DNA of 64,000 nt. Origin: Anisus vortex. Taxonomy: Eukaryota > Mollusca > Gastropoda > Planorbidae. The stretch lies in assembly GCA_949126835.1 (NCBI GenBank), contig OX421500.1, positions 15,160,681 through 15,224,680 of the forward strand. Direction: 5' to 3'. Position numbers and translations under genes: made by a program. A model generated the notes under the pieces. That model was not told the DNA's origin, did not search any database, and saw only the letters and a program-made list of their open reading frames with translations. How positions within the stretch are numbered: the first letter of the stretch is position 1; every line of letters starts with the position of its first letter. This document shows positions 23,801 through 35,809 of the stretch, in pieces.

Positions 23801-25840
23801 TCTGTCTGTATGTATCTGTCTGTATGTATCTGTCTGTATGTATCTGTCTGTATGTATCTGTCTGTATGTATCTGTCTGTATGTATCTGTCTGTATGTATC
23901 TGTCTGTATGTATCTGTCTGTATGTATCTGTCTGTATGTATCTGTCTGTATGTATCTGTCTGTATGTATCTGTCTGTATGTATCTGTCTGTATGTATCTG
24001 TCTGTATGTATCTGTCTGTATGTATCTGTCTGTATGTATCTGTCTGTATGTATCTGTCTGTATGTATCTGTCTGTATGTATCTGTCTGTATGTATCTGTC
24101 TGTATGTATCTGTCTGTATGTATCTGTCTGTATGTATCTGTCTGTATGTATCTGTCTGTATGTATCTGTCTGTATGTATCTGTCTGTATGTATCTGTCTG
24201 TATGTATCTGTCTGTATGTATCTGTCTGTATGTATCTGTCTGTATGTATCTGTCTGTATGTATCTGTCTGTATGTATCTGTCTGTATGTATCTGTCTGTA
24301 TGTATCTGTCTGTATGTATCTGTCTGTATGTATCTGTCTGTATGTATCTGTCTGTATGTATCTGTCTGTATGTATCTGTCTGTATGTATCCGTCTGTATG
24401 TATCCGTCTGTATGTATCCGTCTGTATGTATCCGTCTGTATGTATCCGTCTGTATGTATCCGTCTGTATGTATCCGTCTGTATGTATCTGTCTGTATGTA
24501 TCTGTCTGTATGTATCTGTCTGTATGTATCTGTCTGTATGTATCTGTCTGTATGTATCTGTCTGTATGTATCTGTCTGTATGTATCTGTCTGTATGTATC
24601 TGTCTGTATGTATCTGTCTGTATGTATCTGTCTGTATGTATCTGTCTGTATGTATCTGTCTGTATGTATCTGTCTGTATGTATCTGTCTGTATGTATCTG
24701 TCTGTATGTATCTGTCTGTATGTATCTGTCTGTATGTATCTGTCTGTATGTATCTGTCTGTATGTATCTGTCTGTATGTATCTGTCTGTATGTATCTGTC
24801 TGTATGTATCTGTCTGTATGTATCTGTCTGTATGTATCTGTCTGTATGTATCTGTCTGTATGTATCTGTCTGTATGTATCTGTCTGTATGTATCTGTCTG
24901 TATGTATCTGTCTGTATGTATCTGTCTGTATGTATCTGTCTGTATGTATCTGTCTGTATGTATCTGTCTGTATGTATCTGTCTGTATGTATCTGTCTGTA
25001 TGTATCTGTCTGTATGTATCTGTCTGTATGTATCTGTCTGTATGTATCTGTCTGTATGTATCTGTCTGTATGTATCTGTCTGTATGTATCTGTCTGTATG
25101 TATCTGTCTGTATGTATCTGTCTGTATGTATCTGTCTGTATGTATCTGTCTGTATGTATCTGTCTGTATGTATCTGTCTGTATGTATCTGTCTGTATGTA
25201 TCTGTCTGTATGTATCTGTCTGTATGTATATGTCTGTATGTATATGTCTGTATGTATCTGTCTGTATGTATCTGTCTGTATGTATCTGTCTGTATGTATC
25301 TGTCTGTATGTATCTGTCTGTATGTATCTGTCTGTATGTATCTGTCTGTATGTATCTGTCTGTATGTATCTGTCTGTATGTATCTGTCTGTATGTATCTG
25401 TCTGTATGTATCTGTCTGTATGTATCTGTCTGTATGTATCTGTCTGTATGTATCTGTCTGTATGTATCTGTCTGTATGTATCTGTCTGTATGTATCTGTC
25501 TGTATGTATCTGTCTGTATGTATCTGTCTGTATGTATCTGTCTGTATGTATCTGTCTGTATGTATCTGTCTGTATGTATCTGTCTGTATGTATCTGTCTG
25601 TATGTATCTGTCTGTATGTATCTGTCTGTATGTATCTGTCTGTATGTATCTGTCTGTATGTATCTGTCTGTATGTATCTGTCTGTATGTATCTGTCTGTA
25701 TGTATCTGTCTGTATGTATCTGTCTGTATGTATCTGTCTGTATGTATCTGTCTGTATGTATCTGTCTGTATGTATCTGTCTGTATGTATCTGTCTGTATG
25801 TATCTGTCTGTATGTATCTGTCTGTATGTATCTGTCTGTA
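17825..25840. repeat. 8-kb array of a 14-bp satellite (about 573 copies)
   Basis: The unit is TGTCTGTATGTATC, repeated with almost no variation over 8016 bp. Deviations come in clusters: one C-to-G at 17950, seven consecutive units with T-to-C (24391, 24405, 24419, 24433, 24447, 24461, 24475) and two consecutive units with C-to-A (25230, 25244). Because 14 is not divisible by 3 and the unit has no stop in any phase, the frames stay open for about 2690 codons as 14-residue repeats such as YVSVCMYLSVCICL. These are artefacts of the repeat, not proteins. The right edge decays through GTAAATAATCTGTCTG into unique sequence. Confidence 0.97.
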
Positions 25841-25984
25841 AATAATCTGTCTGTATGCATATGTCCCAATCATCCCCATCGTGTTTGCATGATCAACAGA
25901 CTTTAACATCGATTGATTTGAGAGCTGAGATTACTAATCCATTTGGGCACGTCTAAATCTCCGTAGATTACAGAGGGAATTGGA

Positions 25985-26560
25985 TCATCCATTTATCTTT
26001 TCAAAAGCTGACGAGACGGAGGCACGTTCGCAGATGTGCTATACTGTCACCTCCTCATCCTCACAGTGGCGACACAAAGTTAGATCGGAACCTGGCAATA
26101 CATGCCCAACTGGGCAGTGGCCAGTGTGAAATTATAGAATGTTTGACCTGTTTAATCGTTACCATGGGTTGGAGCGGCTAGGCTAGGACAGATGCCGCCA
26201 GATCTCTCGGCCTTTATCAGATTTCTCTCAACTCCGATTCCGTTTATCAGTCTAAACCTCTAAATCAATGTAAGGGCCTTTTAAAAAGAGCTTTGCGTGA
26301 TGACTGGCTCATCAGAGGTGATGAAGCTCAGCCCACCCTTTAGCAGATAGTCTGTTCTTACCTTACGTTAATGTATGCCCTTGGACCGAATGCTGATGCA
26401 CGCGGTAACCAAAGGACTGGCGTAGGTTATCTGAAGCCAGAATCAGTCTCTAAATGGGTGTTTGCCAAATGCTCAGATTCTCAATAACCTGAAGCACCGA
26501 CAATGCATCATTGAGGTTTATGACTGTCGTAGAACTAATGGCGTCTTCGACGTGGCGTCT
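25985..26560 (-). pseudogene. RNase H-LINE remnant beside the satellite
   Basis: The plus strand follows the same order of blocks as 59400-59950. Shared words include ACAGTGGCGACAC, GGGCAGTGGCCAGTG, ATGCCGCCAGATCTCTCGG, CTCAGATTCTCAATAAC and GCACCGACAATGCATCA. On the minus strand these encode the region after the RNase H domain of a non-LTR retrotransposon (for example CRHC, then the zinc-knuckle-like end). Many stops and shifts are present. It is a second, older copy of the family nested in the hAT element further right. Confidence 0.75.
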
Positions 26561-28820
26561 CGTCGGTGTAGGATTGACTGCCCTGGACAGCGATTGGTAC
26601 AGGTGCGCTGTTCTTTTGCAAAACAATCGGAACTCTTACATTAGTTAGTTTTGCTGCCTTAGGCTCGTCAGCGCTGGGGCCAGGTTCACAAGTCACTCGC
26701 CGTACCGGCATCAAGGTATCATATCAATTTGTTTGGGAAAGATAGGGGAAGCGCCTTATCGGGGTCCACTGGGCCGTTAGCCACCCAACCTGCTCCATTC
26801 TTTTTTCCTAACCATACATTAGCGCTGTGTGCCTTTCTGTGACTGTTCTTTTTCTCCTACTTATCTGCTCAAGGACGTTTGCATGTCCAGGATATATTGG
26901 TCCACTACTCTACCAAGCCAGTTTACAAATGCTTTCTCATTGCCAAATGGGTCCTATGCGCGTGCATTTATGGCATTGCGCAAGTTTGTCCTCCTGCTTT
27001 ATAACGTTCGCAAGATATGCGTAAATGGCTCAGACATTTTTACTAGCCCTATAAGGAAATGTTTATGAGGGTGAGAGAAATGTTCATATCGTCGTATTTA
27101 ACTCAAGCGAAAGGATTGTCATTTAAGTATAAGAGTTATTTATAACCTTTTAGTAAGTGTTATTTCGTAACAATATACATGATGGTTGATGATGTACATT
27201 TAACATATTTTGTTTTCATAATATTTAATTTAGTTTTTAAAAAATGTATTAAAGATGAAATATATCTATGGATAACAGGTTTAATTGAATTCCATTTTAG
27301 ATTAGTTTTGCCATAAGGTCTACGCAGCAAGAGAAAATAATACCAAAGAAAGCGTTTTTAAAGAATACAAGAAACTGAAATGGGCATATGCATACAAAAG
27401 CCTCCAGAAACTGTATGTAAAAATATAGCTTTTGTGAATGATATTAATACAAGCTTAATAAATGGTTTTCAGGTAAACATTTTGGACAAAAGATCATATT
27501 CACGCAAGAGAAAGTTGAGAAAATTCAAAAACATTAACACAGAAGAACTATTTTCATTTATTTTAACAAGCTTACTACTGGGTATAGCAATACATGACTG
27601 ATAAAAAAATATGAGAAATATATGTATACATTTAAAAACTAGATACGATAATAATATAATATTCTAACTAGACATATGAAGGCGACAACAGTAAGAACCT
27701 GGAGGAGTAATTTCTTAAAAGAACAGCCCTACTTACCTTCTTAAGTATATGTATAAAGGATATGTCAGATTTCCTCATTGTTAAAAATACACTATACACA
27801 GACGATATACTAAATGTAACAAAATAGAATTGGCCAACATTAACAAACATAAAAGATCTGCTAACTTTCTAAACTCACACTAAGCTTTGGAAAATGAAAA
27901 TAAATTAATAATATGTTATTTTTTTCTTTTAAGATATTAGTTGTAGCGTTCTGGTTTTCTCTCATATTGCTTTTATCCTCAAACTTTGATTTTTTTTCAT
28001 TTATTTAATGCACTAGTCCCTTCTCTTTCTGGAGACAAAATAACCGATGGAAGGTTTTCAAACAAGTTTTTTTTAATGTCCTACTAATAAATTCTTATAC
28101 ATTTTATTTATCAATTTAACGAAATTCCCTCCTCCAATTTGGTAACAAATAGCGTATAAATAGTCTATCTCTTCCAATTTTCAAAACATTATCTTGATAA
28201 ATGATCAAGATGATATATGTTTGTAAAAACTTTTTTTCTGTTGTTTTTTTTCACAATTCTCATTTCGATTCTTTATTTCATATTAACTTTCTTTTTTACT
28301 AAGTTATCTTTATGAAATTTTTAATATACATTTATTACATGTTTATATTGAACAATTGTGGATGAATTTCTTTAATTAAAATTTTAAAAATTTTTTTAGT
28401 AATTAAAATATATGTTTCCTGTGTCCGACTAATAAAGTCATATAATTTAGGGGGAGGGGGGATTAAAGCGGGAAGACACAAACAACAAACAACACATAAA
28501 AGAAAAATCTACATGTACGTAACATATTAAATGAGCAACTGATATTTATGTAAATCATGATTCGTAATTAAATAAAAAGCATAATATTGACATGTATTCC
28601 AATGCTTTCATACAATTTAAGATATGTTATGTATGATTATTTTATTTGTTAATTAAAATATAAACATCTACAATCAGCTTTCTTAAGGAACGATGTTGTA
28701 TCAGTCTTATATACTGTACTGTGAAGAAAGTATCGACCCAAAAAGACAGTCAAGATTTAAGTCAGTAACAAACCGTGGATGAGCACAAAATCATTTAAAG
28801 AAATAGTTTAATAAAAAAAA
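26561..28820. other. Noncoding DNA
   Basis: No gene supported. The first 500 bp are moderately GC-rich and may be more of the LINE remnant. The 73-codon plus frame 27380-27601 lies in AT-rich sequence with no recognisable domain. 27900-28800 is very AT-rich with homopolymer runs. Confidence 0.45.
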
Positions 28821-28829
28821 AATGAAAAA

Positions 28830-30025
28830 AAAATGAAAAAATGTGGCAGCTATTCAGAATTTCATATGGCTAAACATTCACTGGAACAAGGGACCTTTTC
28901 AGCTTGCTGGAATACTGCAATTATCAGACCACTGATTAAGAAAGTTGAGCTAGACCTAACCACTAATTACTACAGACAAGTAAGCAACTTGCCTTTTCTT
29001 TCAAACGTTTTAGAAAAGGCAGCTCTCATTCAACTAATGGACCACAGCAATAAAAATGGTTTAATTTAGGATTATCAATCTGGATAAAAAAAAACTCACT
29101 ATAGTTGTGAAACTGCTCTGGTCAAATCAATAAATGACCTCATGTGGGCACTGAAACATCAAGAGGTAACAAGTTCAACTTTCGATACAGTAGATAATGA
29201 CATTTTAGTATCTGTGTTAGAAGCTAAATTCGGCGTCGAAGGACTAGCTCTAAAGTGGTTTGACTGTTATTTAAGACAAAGAAGCAGCAAAGTAAATGTG
29301 GAGAAACCTACCCTTAATAAAAAAAATAGGATTTTTCAGTCCCGCAGGGCTCATGCAAAGGCACAGATCTATAGCTGCTGTATGCATCAACGATGTAATA
29401 AGAAATTGTACAAAACATACATCTGCGTAAATATGCCGAAAACCATGACTTAAAGATAACATTTAGACCAACTAAAAATGAAACCATTGCGGTTTCTACT
29501 CTCGAAATATGTAGTTCAAGACAAATCAAAGTCTTGATGGAGAGCAATAAACTAAAAAATGAACACATCAAAAACAGAATTCATTAATTGCGGAGCAATA
29601 CAGCACACTTAAAAAATGCCAAACAAAGTATCTACAATATAATAATTAGAAAATGTATAAATCAACTTAAATAAAATATATTGGCGAATATTTAGATGAA
29701 TATCTAACTCTTAGAGATCAAAGAGAAAACAAATTTAAATCTGCAATGTGGAATCTGCAAATAATAAAAAGTATTAGAAAATTCTGACAAAAGAAGCATG
29801 TGAGAGATTAATCGTAGACCTGGTAATCTCTCAGTTAGACTTTGCAAACTGTCTGTACATTAGACTGCCAGAGTGTGGTTTCAACAAAAAAAAAAAAGTA
29901 ATCTAAAACATGAATGCAAAAATTATTTTAAACAACGAAGACTACTCTTTAACCTATCTAAAAAGAATTTACTGGCTACCTATAACACTTAAGATAAAAT
30001 TCAAAGCGTTATATAAATAATATTA
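28830..30025 (+). pseudogene. CR1/L2-type LINE reverse transcriptase, decayed
   Basis: Successive frames spell out a reverse transcriptase in order. The finger region is SLEQGTFSACWNTAIIRPLI and VSNLPFLSNVLEKAALIQLM. The catalytic A region is STFDTVDNDILVSVLEAKFG, with KWFDCYLRQRSSKVNVE after it. The C box KYADDHDLKITFRPT is readable at 29430-29470 in another frame. After it come LKMNTSKTEFINCG, ANCLYIRLPECGF and the TYLKRIYWLPITLKIKFKAL block near 29950. Repeated frameshifts and stops (for example at 29069) break it into pieces. The 5' endonuclease and the true C-terminus are missing. Non-functional. Confidence 0.85.
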
Positions 30026-30608
30026 TATAATTTGTATTTCAGGTAACCATTTGATCTCTGTGATATCCCGAACTCAAAGCCCTAAAAACAGCGGATTTAC
30101 CATGAAAATTTAGATAATCTTGAATAGAACTAGTTTTCTCACCAGAAACACATTACATTACATTACACATTCTTAAAGAACAAGTCCAAGGTAGCCAAAA
30201 TAACTTCAACCCAATGGTCTTTTCGATCCTTTATCTTGTTTCTCTTAAGGTAAAGACATTTTCAAGTCAATTGTTCTGTCTGATTTTATATCTCTCTTTG
30301 TTTCATTGATACATGATGTGACGTATTGGGCAAGATTAACATCACACGCAACTAAGAAAGATTTTAAATGTAATCCGCTCATATAAGATAATACTATAAT
30401 CATATCCTCTGTACGTACAAATCACTTACATTAGACGCCAATAGTGAATGTCTGATTGGAGTAAGAATGTGTCTTTCCTTTCTATGAGTTATTATTGCAT
30501 TGATTTTTTTTTTTACATATATGTATATGTTCTGCATACTTATAAGTATATTACTTATTGTTATATGACTAGTTATTGATATTAGTTTCCTTTCATGTAT
30601 ATTATAAA

Positions 30609-31455
30609 TGTTGTGGCACGTGTGTGCCCCCCCCCCATACCTCGGAACAGGCTATGGTCATACCTGACGCAATCAAGATAAGCCCACAGTCTCGACCTTC
30701 TTCCCTCCCCCCTCCTCCGTCCCCCCTTACGTCCTTGACCAACGAGATATAACATCTATATGAAAATAGACCTCTAAGGGCTCGTTTCCCTGGTCAAAAT
30801 CCCCTTTTGTTGTTGAAACAAAGGCGCCGCCGGAAGATGAAAATTATCTTGGATGACTGACCTCCTCTTCGCCCTTTCCCCCCCCCCCCTCACCGCCCCA
30901 TCCACCACCCTCTCCCCGTGCTTTCCCTACTCCTGTCGATCAGACTAAAAACACGGGTACATCTAACAACGTACGATAGTTTTGACTCAATGTCAATCAA
31001 ATGTTGATGACAACAGAGAGATTGACCAATCGTACAAGTGTTGTGTATGTCAATCTCACTGACGCCCCCCCTTCCCTCCTTCCTCCTTTACTCTACTTGA
31101 CTATTTATGCTTTTATTTATATATTTAACTTTTACTTTGAGTTTTACGAACAGTCTATCTAGGAGGTCGTGAAGCGGAGTGGGTCCCTTCTGGGGCCCTC
31201 CGAGGCCTTTTTGAAGGCTCCGACCCTAAGTCTGTATCTAAATCTTTGCTGTTGATATTGTTGGACTATGTACATAGGATATTATGTATGATATATATGC
31301 AACGGTATACTCATTCTTAATGTGAATAAACTTCAGAATAATGTTTTCGCTCGTGTTCACTAGTGACTGCATAATCAATGTTGTGAAGTCTATATGTGTG
31401 AAGTATAGCCAAACCTCTGCATAATTACTTCAGGCGAGCCGTGGAATTCAACACA
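30609..31455 (+). mobile_element. Solo LTR with 4-bp target duplication
   Basis: The segment starts TGTTGTGGCACG and ends TTCAACACA, with TAAA directly on both sides (30605-30608 and 31456-31459). It is 847 bp long and GC-rich compared with its surroundings. It contains a TATTTATGC/TTTATATATT promoter-like stretch near 31105 and AATAAA near 31324, in the order expected of U3-R-U5. No internal region or second LTR is near, so it looks like the product of LTR-LTR recombination. The four-base duplication is short and could be chance. Confidence 0.6.
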
Positions 31456-31459
31456 TAAA

Positions 31460-32624
31460 TCAATACATTAATCTATAGCAAAGTACTCCGGCTCATCCCT
31501 TAAGCAAATACGCAGCCAACAATGATAGAAAGAGAATAATTCATGTCTTATCTATAGATGTAGACCACTTTTATAAGAAAGAAAGTATACACATACGAGC
31601 CTGCCTGCCACACAGCGTGACATAATTCAGTCACTTTTACTTAATCATACAGAAGGCACGACACACATAGAGGCTCAGGTGCAAATCAAATCCCAAATTA
31701 TAAAGTTTACGTGGTGATTAAAAGATCTAATCACCCCCGCCACGTGTCACGTGTGAATAAGTATCTGATAAATCTAAACATTTTTAGGAAATTTATAATT
31801 ACCTGCTTTTAACTTTCTATCGCGGACTTATTTATAAATATAGAAAATAAGTGTCAAAATTATTGAAAATATGTTTAAGGTGTTGTTGAAAGTTATGATA
31901 AAGTCAAATATTTATTTACATAGAAGACATTAGTTCAGTAAAATTTATATCACATTTCTAATTGAATCATAAATTCTGATTATAATTTATATTTACAAAC
32001 GTAGACACGGCCCATTGATTATGGTTTAATATAGTCGACCGCACGTAATTAAATACCGTCGCGCATTGCCTCTATTAAATGTATTTAGACAACACAATTG
32101 GCTTCTGTGACCACATCGATGATCACTTGTCTTTAAAATGATACGTTTGCAATGTAGAGAGATTCATGGTGTATTTAAAGATAGGTTGGCAGATGGAAAT
32201 GGGTCGATCAGTCCTTTATATTTACTTTTATATTTATATTTGTCGATATGCCCTTTCATCCTCCACCCCCCCCCTTTTGAATTTAGACCTTTTTAAAACA
32301 ACTGTTGAAACTTAATAAACTAGTCAAGTACTTATTATTGCAACTACTAGACACACACAGCACATACTAAAGTCAAGACATCTAGCACGCAAGACGTACA
32401 ATATTCAGCGTAATAGCTAATCATGACTTAATAAAGTTTAAATCCTGGAATTATTCATGTGTATTTAAAGAGTGTTACATCCCTTCTTTTTTTTTCTTCT
32501 TCTACCGGGTAGTGGCTCAACTAAACATTTTTTTCTAATGAGATTAACTTAGCTTTAATATTAGAGATATGGGACGATTTTCCATTCTTTGTCTTTGTCT
32601 GTCTTGTAATTAGATTTTTTTTTT
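31460..32624. other. Noncoding DNA
   Basis: AT-rich, no reading frame or repeat that I can name. Confidence 0.5.
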
Positions 32625-32881
32625 CGTCTGATGTAAACATTATAGTTTGTAGCCTGATGTGAACATTGTATTTCTTAGTCTAATGTAAAAATTGAAATTC
32701 GTAGTCTGATATGAATATTGTAATTCGTAGTCTGATGTGAACATTGTACATCTTAGTCTAATGTGAAAATCGTAATTCGTAGTATGATAAGAATATTGTA
32801 ATTCGTAGTATCATGTGAACATTTTACATCTTAGTCTAATGTGAACATTGCAATTCGTAGTATGATGTAAACATTGTAATT
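32625..32881. repeat. 26-bp minisatellite with 78-bp higher order
   Basis: About ten tandem copies of a 26-bp unit like CGTAGTCTGATGTGAACATT plus GTAATT. Three subtypes recur in order: one ending GTAATT, one ending GTACAT and one starting CTTAGTCTAATG. So the real recent duplication unit is a 78-bp trimer. Confidence 0.85.
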
Positions 32882-34595
32882 GGTACTACTCAACTAGATA
32901 TACCTTTTATTAATAAACATCTACACATTTAAATTGTATCAATATTGATAGGACGTATACATTTGTAATACGGCAGCGAATCCTTACATTAACTCATATT
33001 CCAATAAACGTGTTCAAAATTAAATCTGGGAAGGATTATTTCGTACTTTTATTATTATTTGTCTCCTGGGTGATTGAAGAAAACATGTTTATGTAACTAA
33101 ATGTATATTGTACAATTCCAGACAAGACATCTGAGGTATATATTCATAGTCATCATGTTTTTATTTTTTAAAAACTGGTGATTTCTGGACATAAATTGTG
33201 CCGTGGGCAGACATCTACGTTCAGGAGATCAAATATCATACACGTTGTCAGGCAGAAGTCTTTGCACCTTACCTTATATATAGCCTAATACCATTACGTA
33301 TATTTTTTTCCTTCTTCGAGGACACACCATATCAAAAAGTCATATTCTATTCACGGCAGAAGACATGTTTGATCTATTTTTTTATTATTTTAAATCATTA
33401 TAATAAAACTATAATACAAAATAATGCTATATTATTTTGATTTTAGCTATTCATTACATCTTCGGATAACTATATATATACATATGTATATGTATGTATA
33501 TATATATATATAGGCCTAACACTAACCTATGGAGTTAAAATTGCTCAATGCAATTGCAATCTTTTCCAATATAATTTAAATGTTCGATATAGACATATTA
33601 CCTCAGACCCAAATATACGCATAGTTTTAGCTTGAATTTATTAAACCCAAAGTTTGAATATTAAAACATTGAGCCGATGCCTACACTGACACACAATATA
33701 TGGCCAAGGACCAGTCGTGCATTCAATTTCGGTTATAAAGTGTTTGTCATTGACGTACCAAAATCAAATAATGATATATTTAATATTCGGTAAAAATAAA
33801 CACTTTAACTCAACATATGTTATATTAAAGCTTAAGCCGTTTTAACGTGTTCATTGGTCCTAGGGACTATTCTATTTGAAGGACCCTACTTAACTTCTCT
33901 CTTTTCATATGAAATATTTTATCAACAAAAGGGAGTGAAGAAAAAAGCAAAATAATGTAGTAGGTCAACTATATCTGTTTCTTCTGTTTATAATAGTTTA
34001 TTACAATTGAACAGCGGCTATAGTAAATATCTTTGGATCTTACCTACTCATAGACATAATGGTATAGCGGTTTCACATTGTAGGTTAAAATCATATGATA
34101 ATGCTTTTTATTACGCGGTACAAGGAATAATTAGAGAGATTAACAATGTAGTATTTAGCGAATGAAATTATATGCGCTGCCAACAGCTTAAATTTAGTTG
34201 GATCATCTACATGGATTATTGTTTGGCTGCTGTAAACTAATCTACATTTGTTTAATCAGTCTACAATTATTTTTTTTTAGCTTTACCTGAATGATGTTTT
34301 AAAGTTATAGAGTGCATAAATAAAAACACCGTTTGTTGCAAGAACTATCAGTAACAAGGTCAAGTGAAGATATCAGATCATTTTATATTAAATACAGTCT
34401 AACCTCTTGTATGATGTTATTTCTTTTTTTTTACCCGTTGACGTATATGAAATAGAAAGTTAACCAAAGACATTGTTTAAAGAGAAAGGCATTTTACTAA
34501 ACATTTAAACGAAACAACCTCACAAAAACCACATAGATTTATATGTTGGTAGTTCAATGAATGCAAGCAACTGACGTGCTAACGTATTGACGTAT
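32882..34595. other. Noncoding DNA with TA/TATG microsatellite
   Basis: AT-rich. A TA/TATG microsatellite lies at 33471-33512. The stretch 34430-34570 resembles 14100-14240 (dispersed repeat). The 80-codon plus frame at 33198-33440 has no family resemblance. Confidence 0.45.
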
Positions 34596-34599
34596 TTGT

Positions 34600-35610
34600 T
34601 TCTAATAATAATAATAATGTGTGCAGAGCGCTGTCAACAAACATAATGTAAGCTCAAAGCGCATTTAACATACAACAACAAAAAAGGGATACTATCTATA
34701 GGCTAAGAAATATAATGTCAATTAATAATTTAAAACTTGACTATCATAAGACAAAGCAAATAAATGAAGCATTAATCGACCTAACATAAAAATAAGACCG
34801 TAGGAATTGAAACATTGTTTAACAAAGATAAATATTGAAATAATGTGTTTTAAAGTTCTTTTTGCAAGTAACAATATAGTTTGTTCGCCTGAGGTAAATG
34901 GGAAGAATATTCTAAACATTCGGACCTAATATTGAGAAGGCTATCAGGCTAATTGTCATCAGAGAGAACCAATACACCTCCAGAAGCCAGGAATCGGCAG
35001 AATTAAGTGTTCTTGTCGGGAACATATAGTCTAATTAGTTTCTTGAGATATGACAGCAACTCGTTGTTCTTGTTGTTATAAAGGCATTGATGACAAAGTA
35101 GCGTCACTATATATTTAATTCTGACTTTCACAGGGAGCCAAAGGGGCCGATACAGGTGAACTGTGACAGAATCAAGCCTTGACTTACGCATGACCAGCCT
35201 TGCGGCACTAGTTTTAATAATCGCCGACTTTATCTTCAGGTATCCCGACTCGCTGAGCTATACAGTAGTCGAGGCGTGAGAGTACAAAGGCAGCGGCAAG
35301 TTTCTTTGCTGAATGAAACTCTAAATAAGGTCGAATGTGACCAACCTTACGCAGGTGTAAAGAAATGCCTCTGCATAAGTTTCTCAATGTGGGCGTCAAA
35401 AGCCAACTGTGCATCGAGGACGACACCTAGTTTTCCAAACCCTAAACAGTCAGTCACTACAATATAAACAATGCGTAATTCTGCTGACAGATAAGATTCG
35501 GATGAACTGTACAATATAGTCAGTCTTGGCTATGTGAGTCCGGGAAAATAAATAGGTGACACTCGGTGCTGTGACCCATTTAGACCAATATAAATTATAA
35601 CAAACTTGTC
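34600..35610 (-). pseudogene. LINE reverse transcriptase C-terminal half, decayed
   Basis: Minus-strand pieces in order from 35500 down are: LGVVLDAQLAFDAHIEKLMQ, HLRKVGHIRPYLEFHSAKKL, AAAFVLSRLDYC, then YRPLWLPVKVRIKYIVTLLC with HQCLYNN, then LLSYLKKLIRLYVPDKNT. A 3' UTR with AGCGCTGTCAACAAACATAA and an (AAT)n end follows at 34605-34680. This is the segment after the YADD box of a CR1/L2-like LINE, and the same family as 7155-7755. Frameshifts separate the pieces, and the FSVSGPK block is badly eroded. Confidence 0.85.
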
Positions 35611-35809
35611 GTATATGTATCACAAATCGCATATAATTTTTTTTCATGTTCCAACCACACCTTTACCTAGTTTAACGCATTCCAATACAGTCACATATAA
35701 ACGTTTTAGAATAAACCACTGTCTGATGTTAAATAGAAGTAAACTAGATTATTCACACAAGCAGGTCACTCAAATGCCATTTTCTCCAATCTTATTTTTC
35801 GTCATGTGA

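Noticed and set aside
17800..25909. Six overlapping open frames of about 2690 codons
   Set aside because: They arise because the 14-bp unit contains no stop in any phase on either strand. The peptides are pure 14-residue repeats without start context, introns or signals.
32625..32881. CRISPR-like array
   Set aside because: Units are directly adjacent with no unique spacers, the host is eukaryotic, and no cas genes are present. It is a minisatellite.
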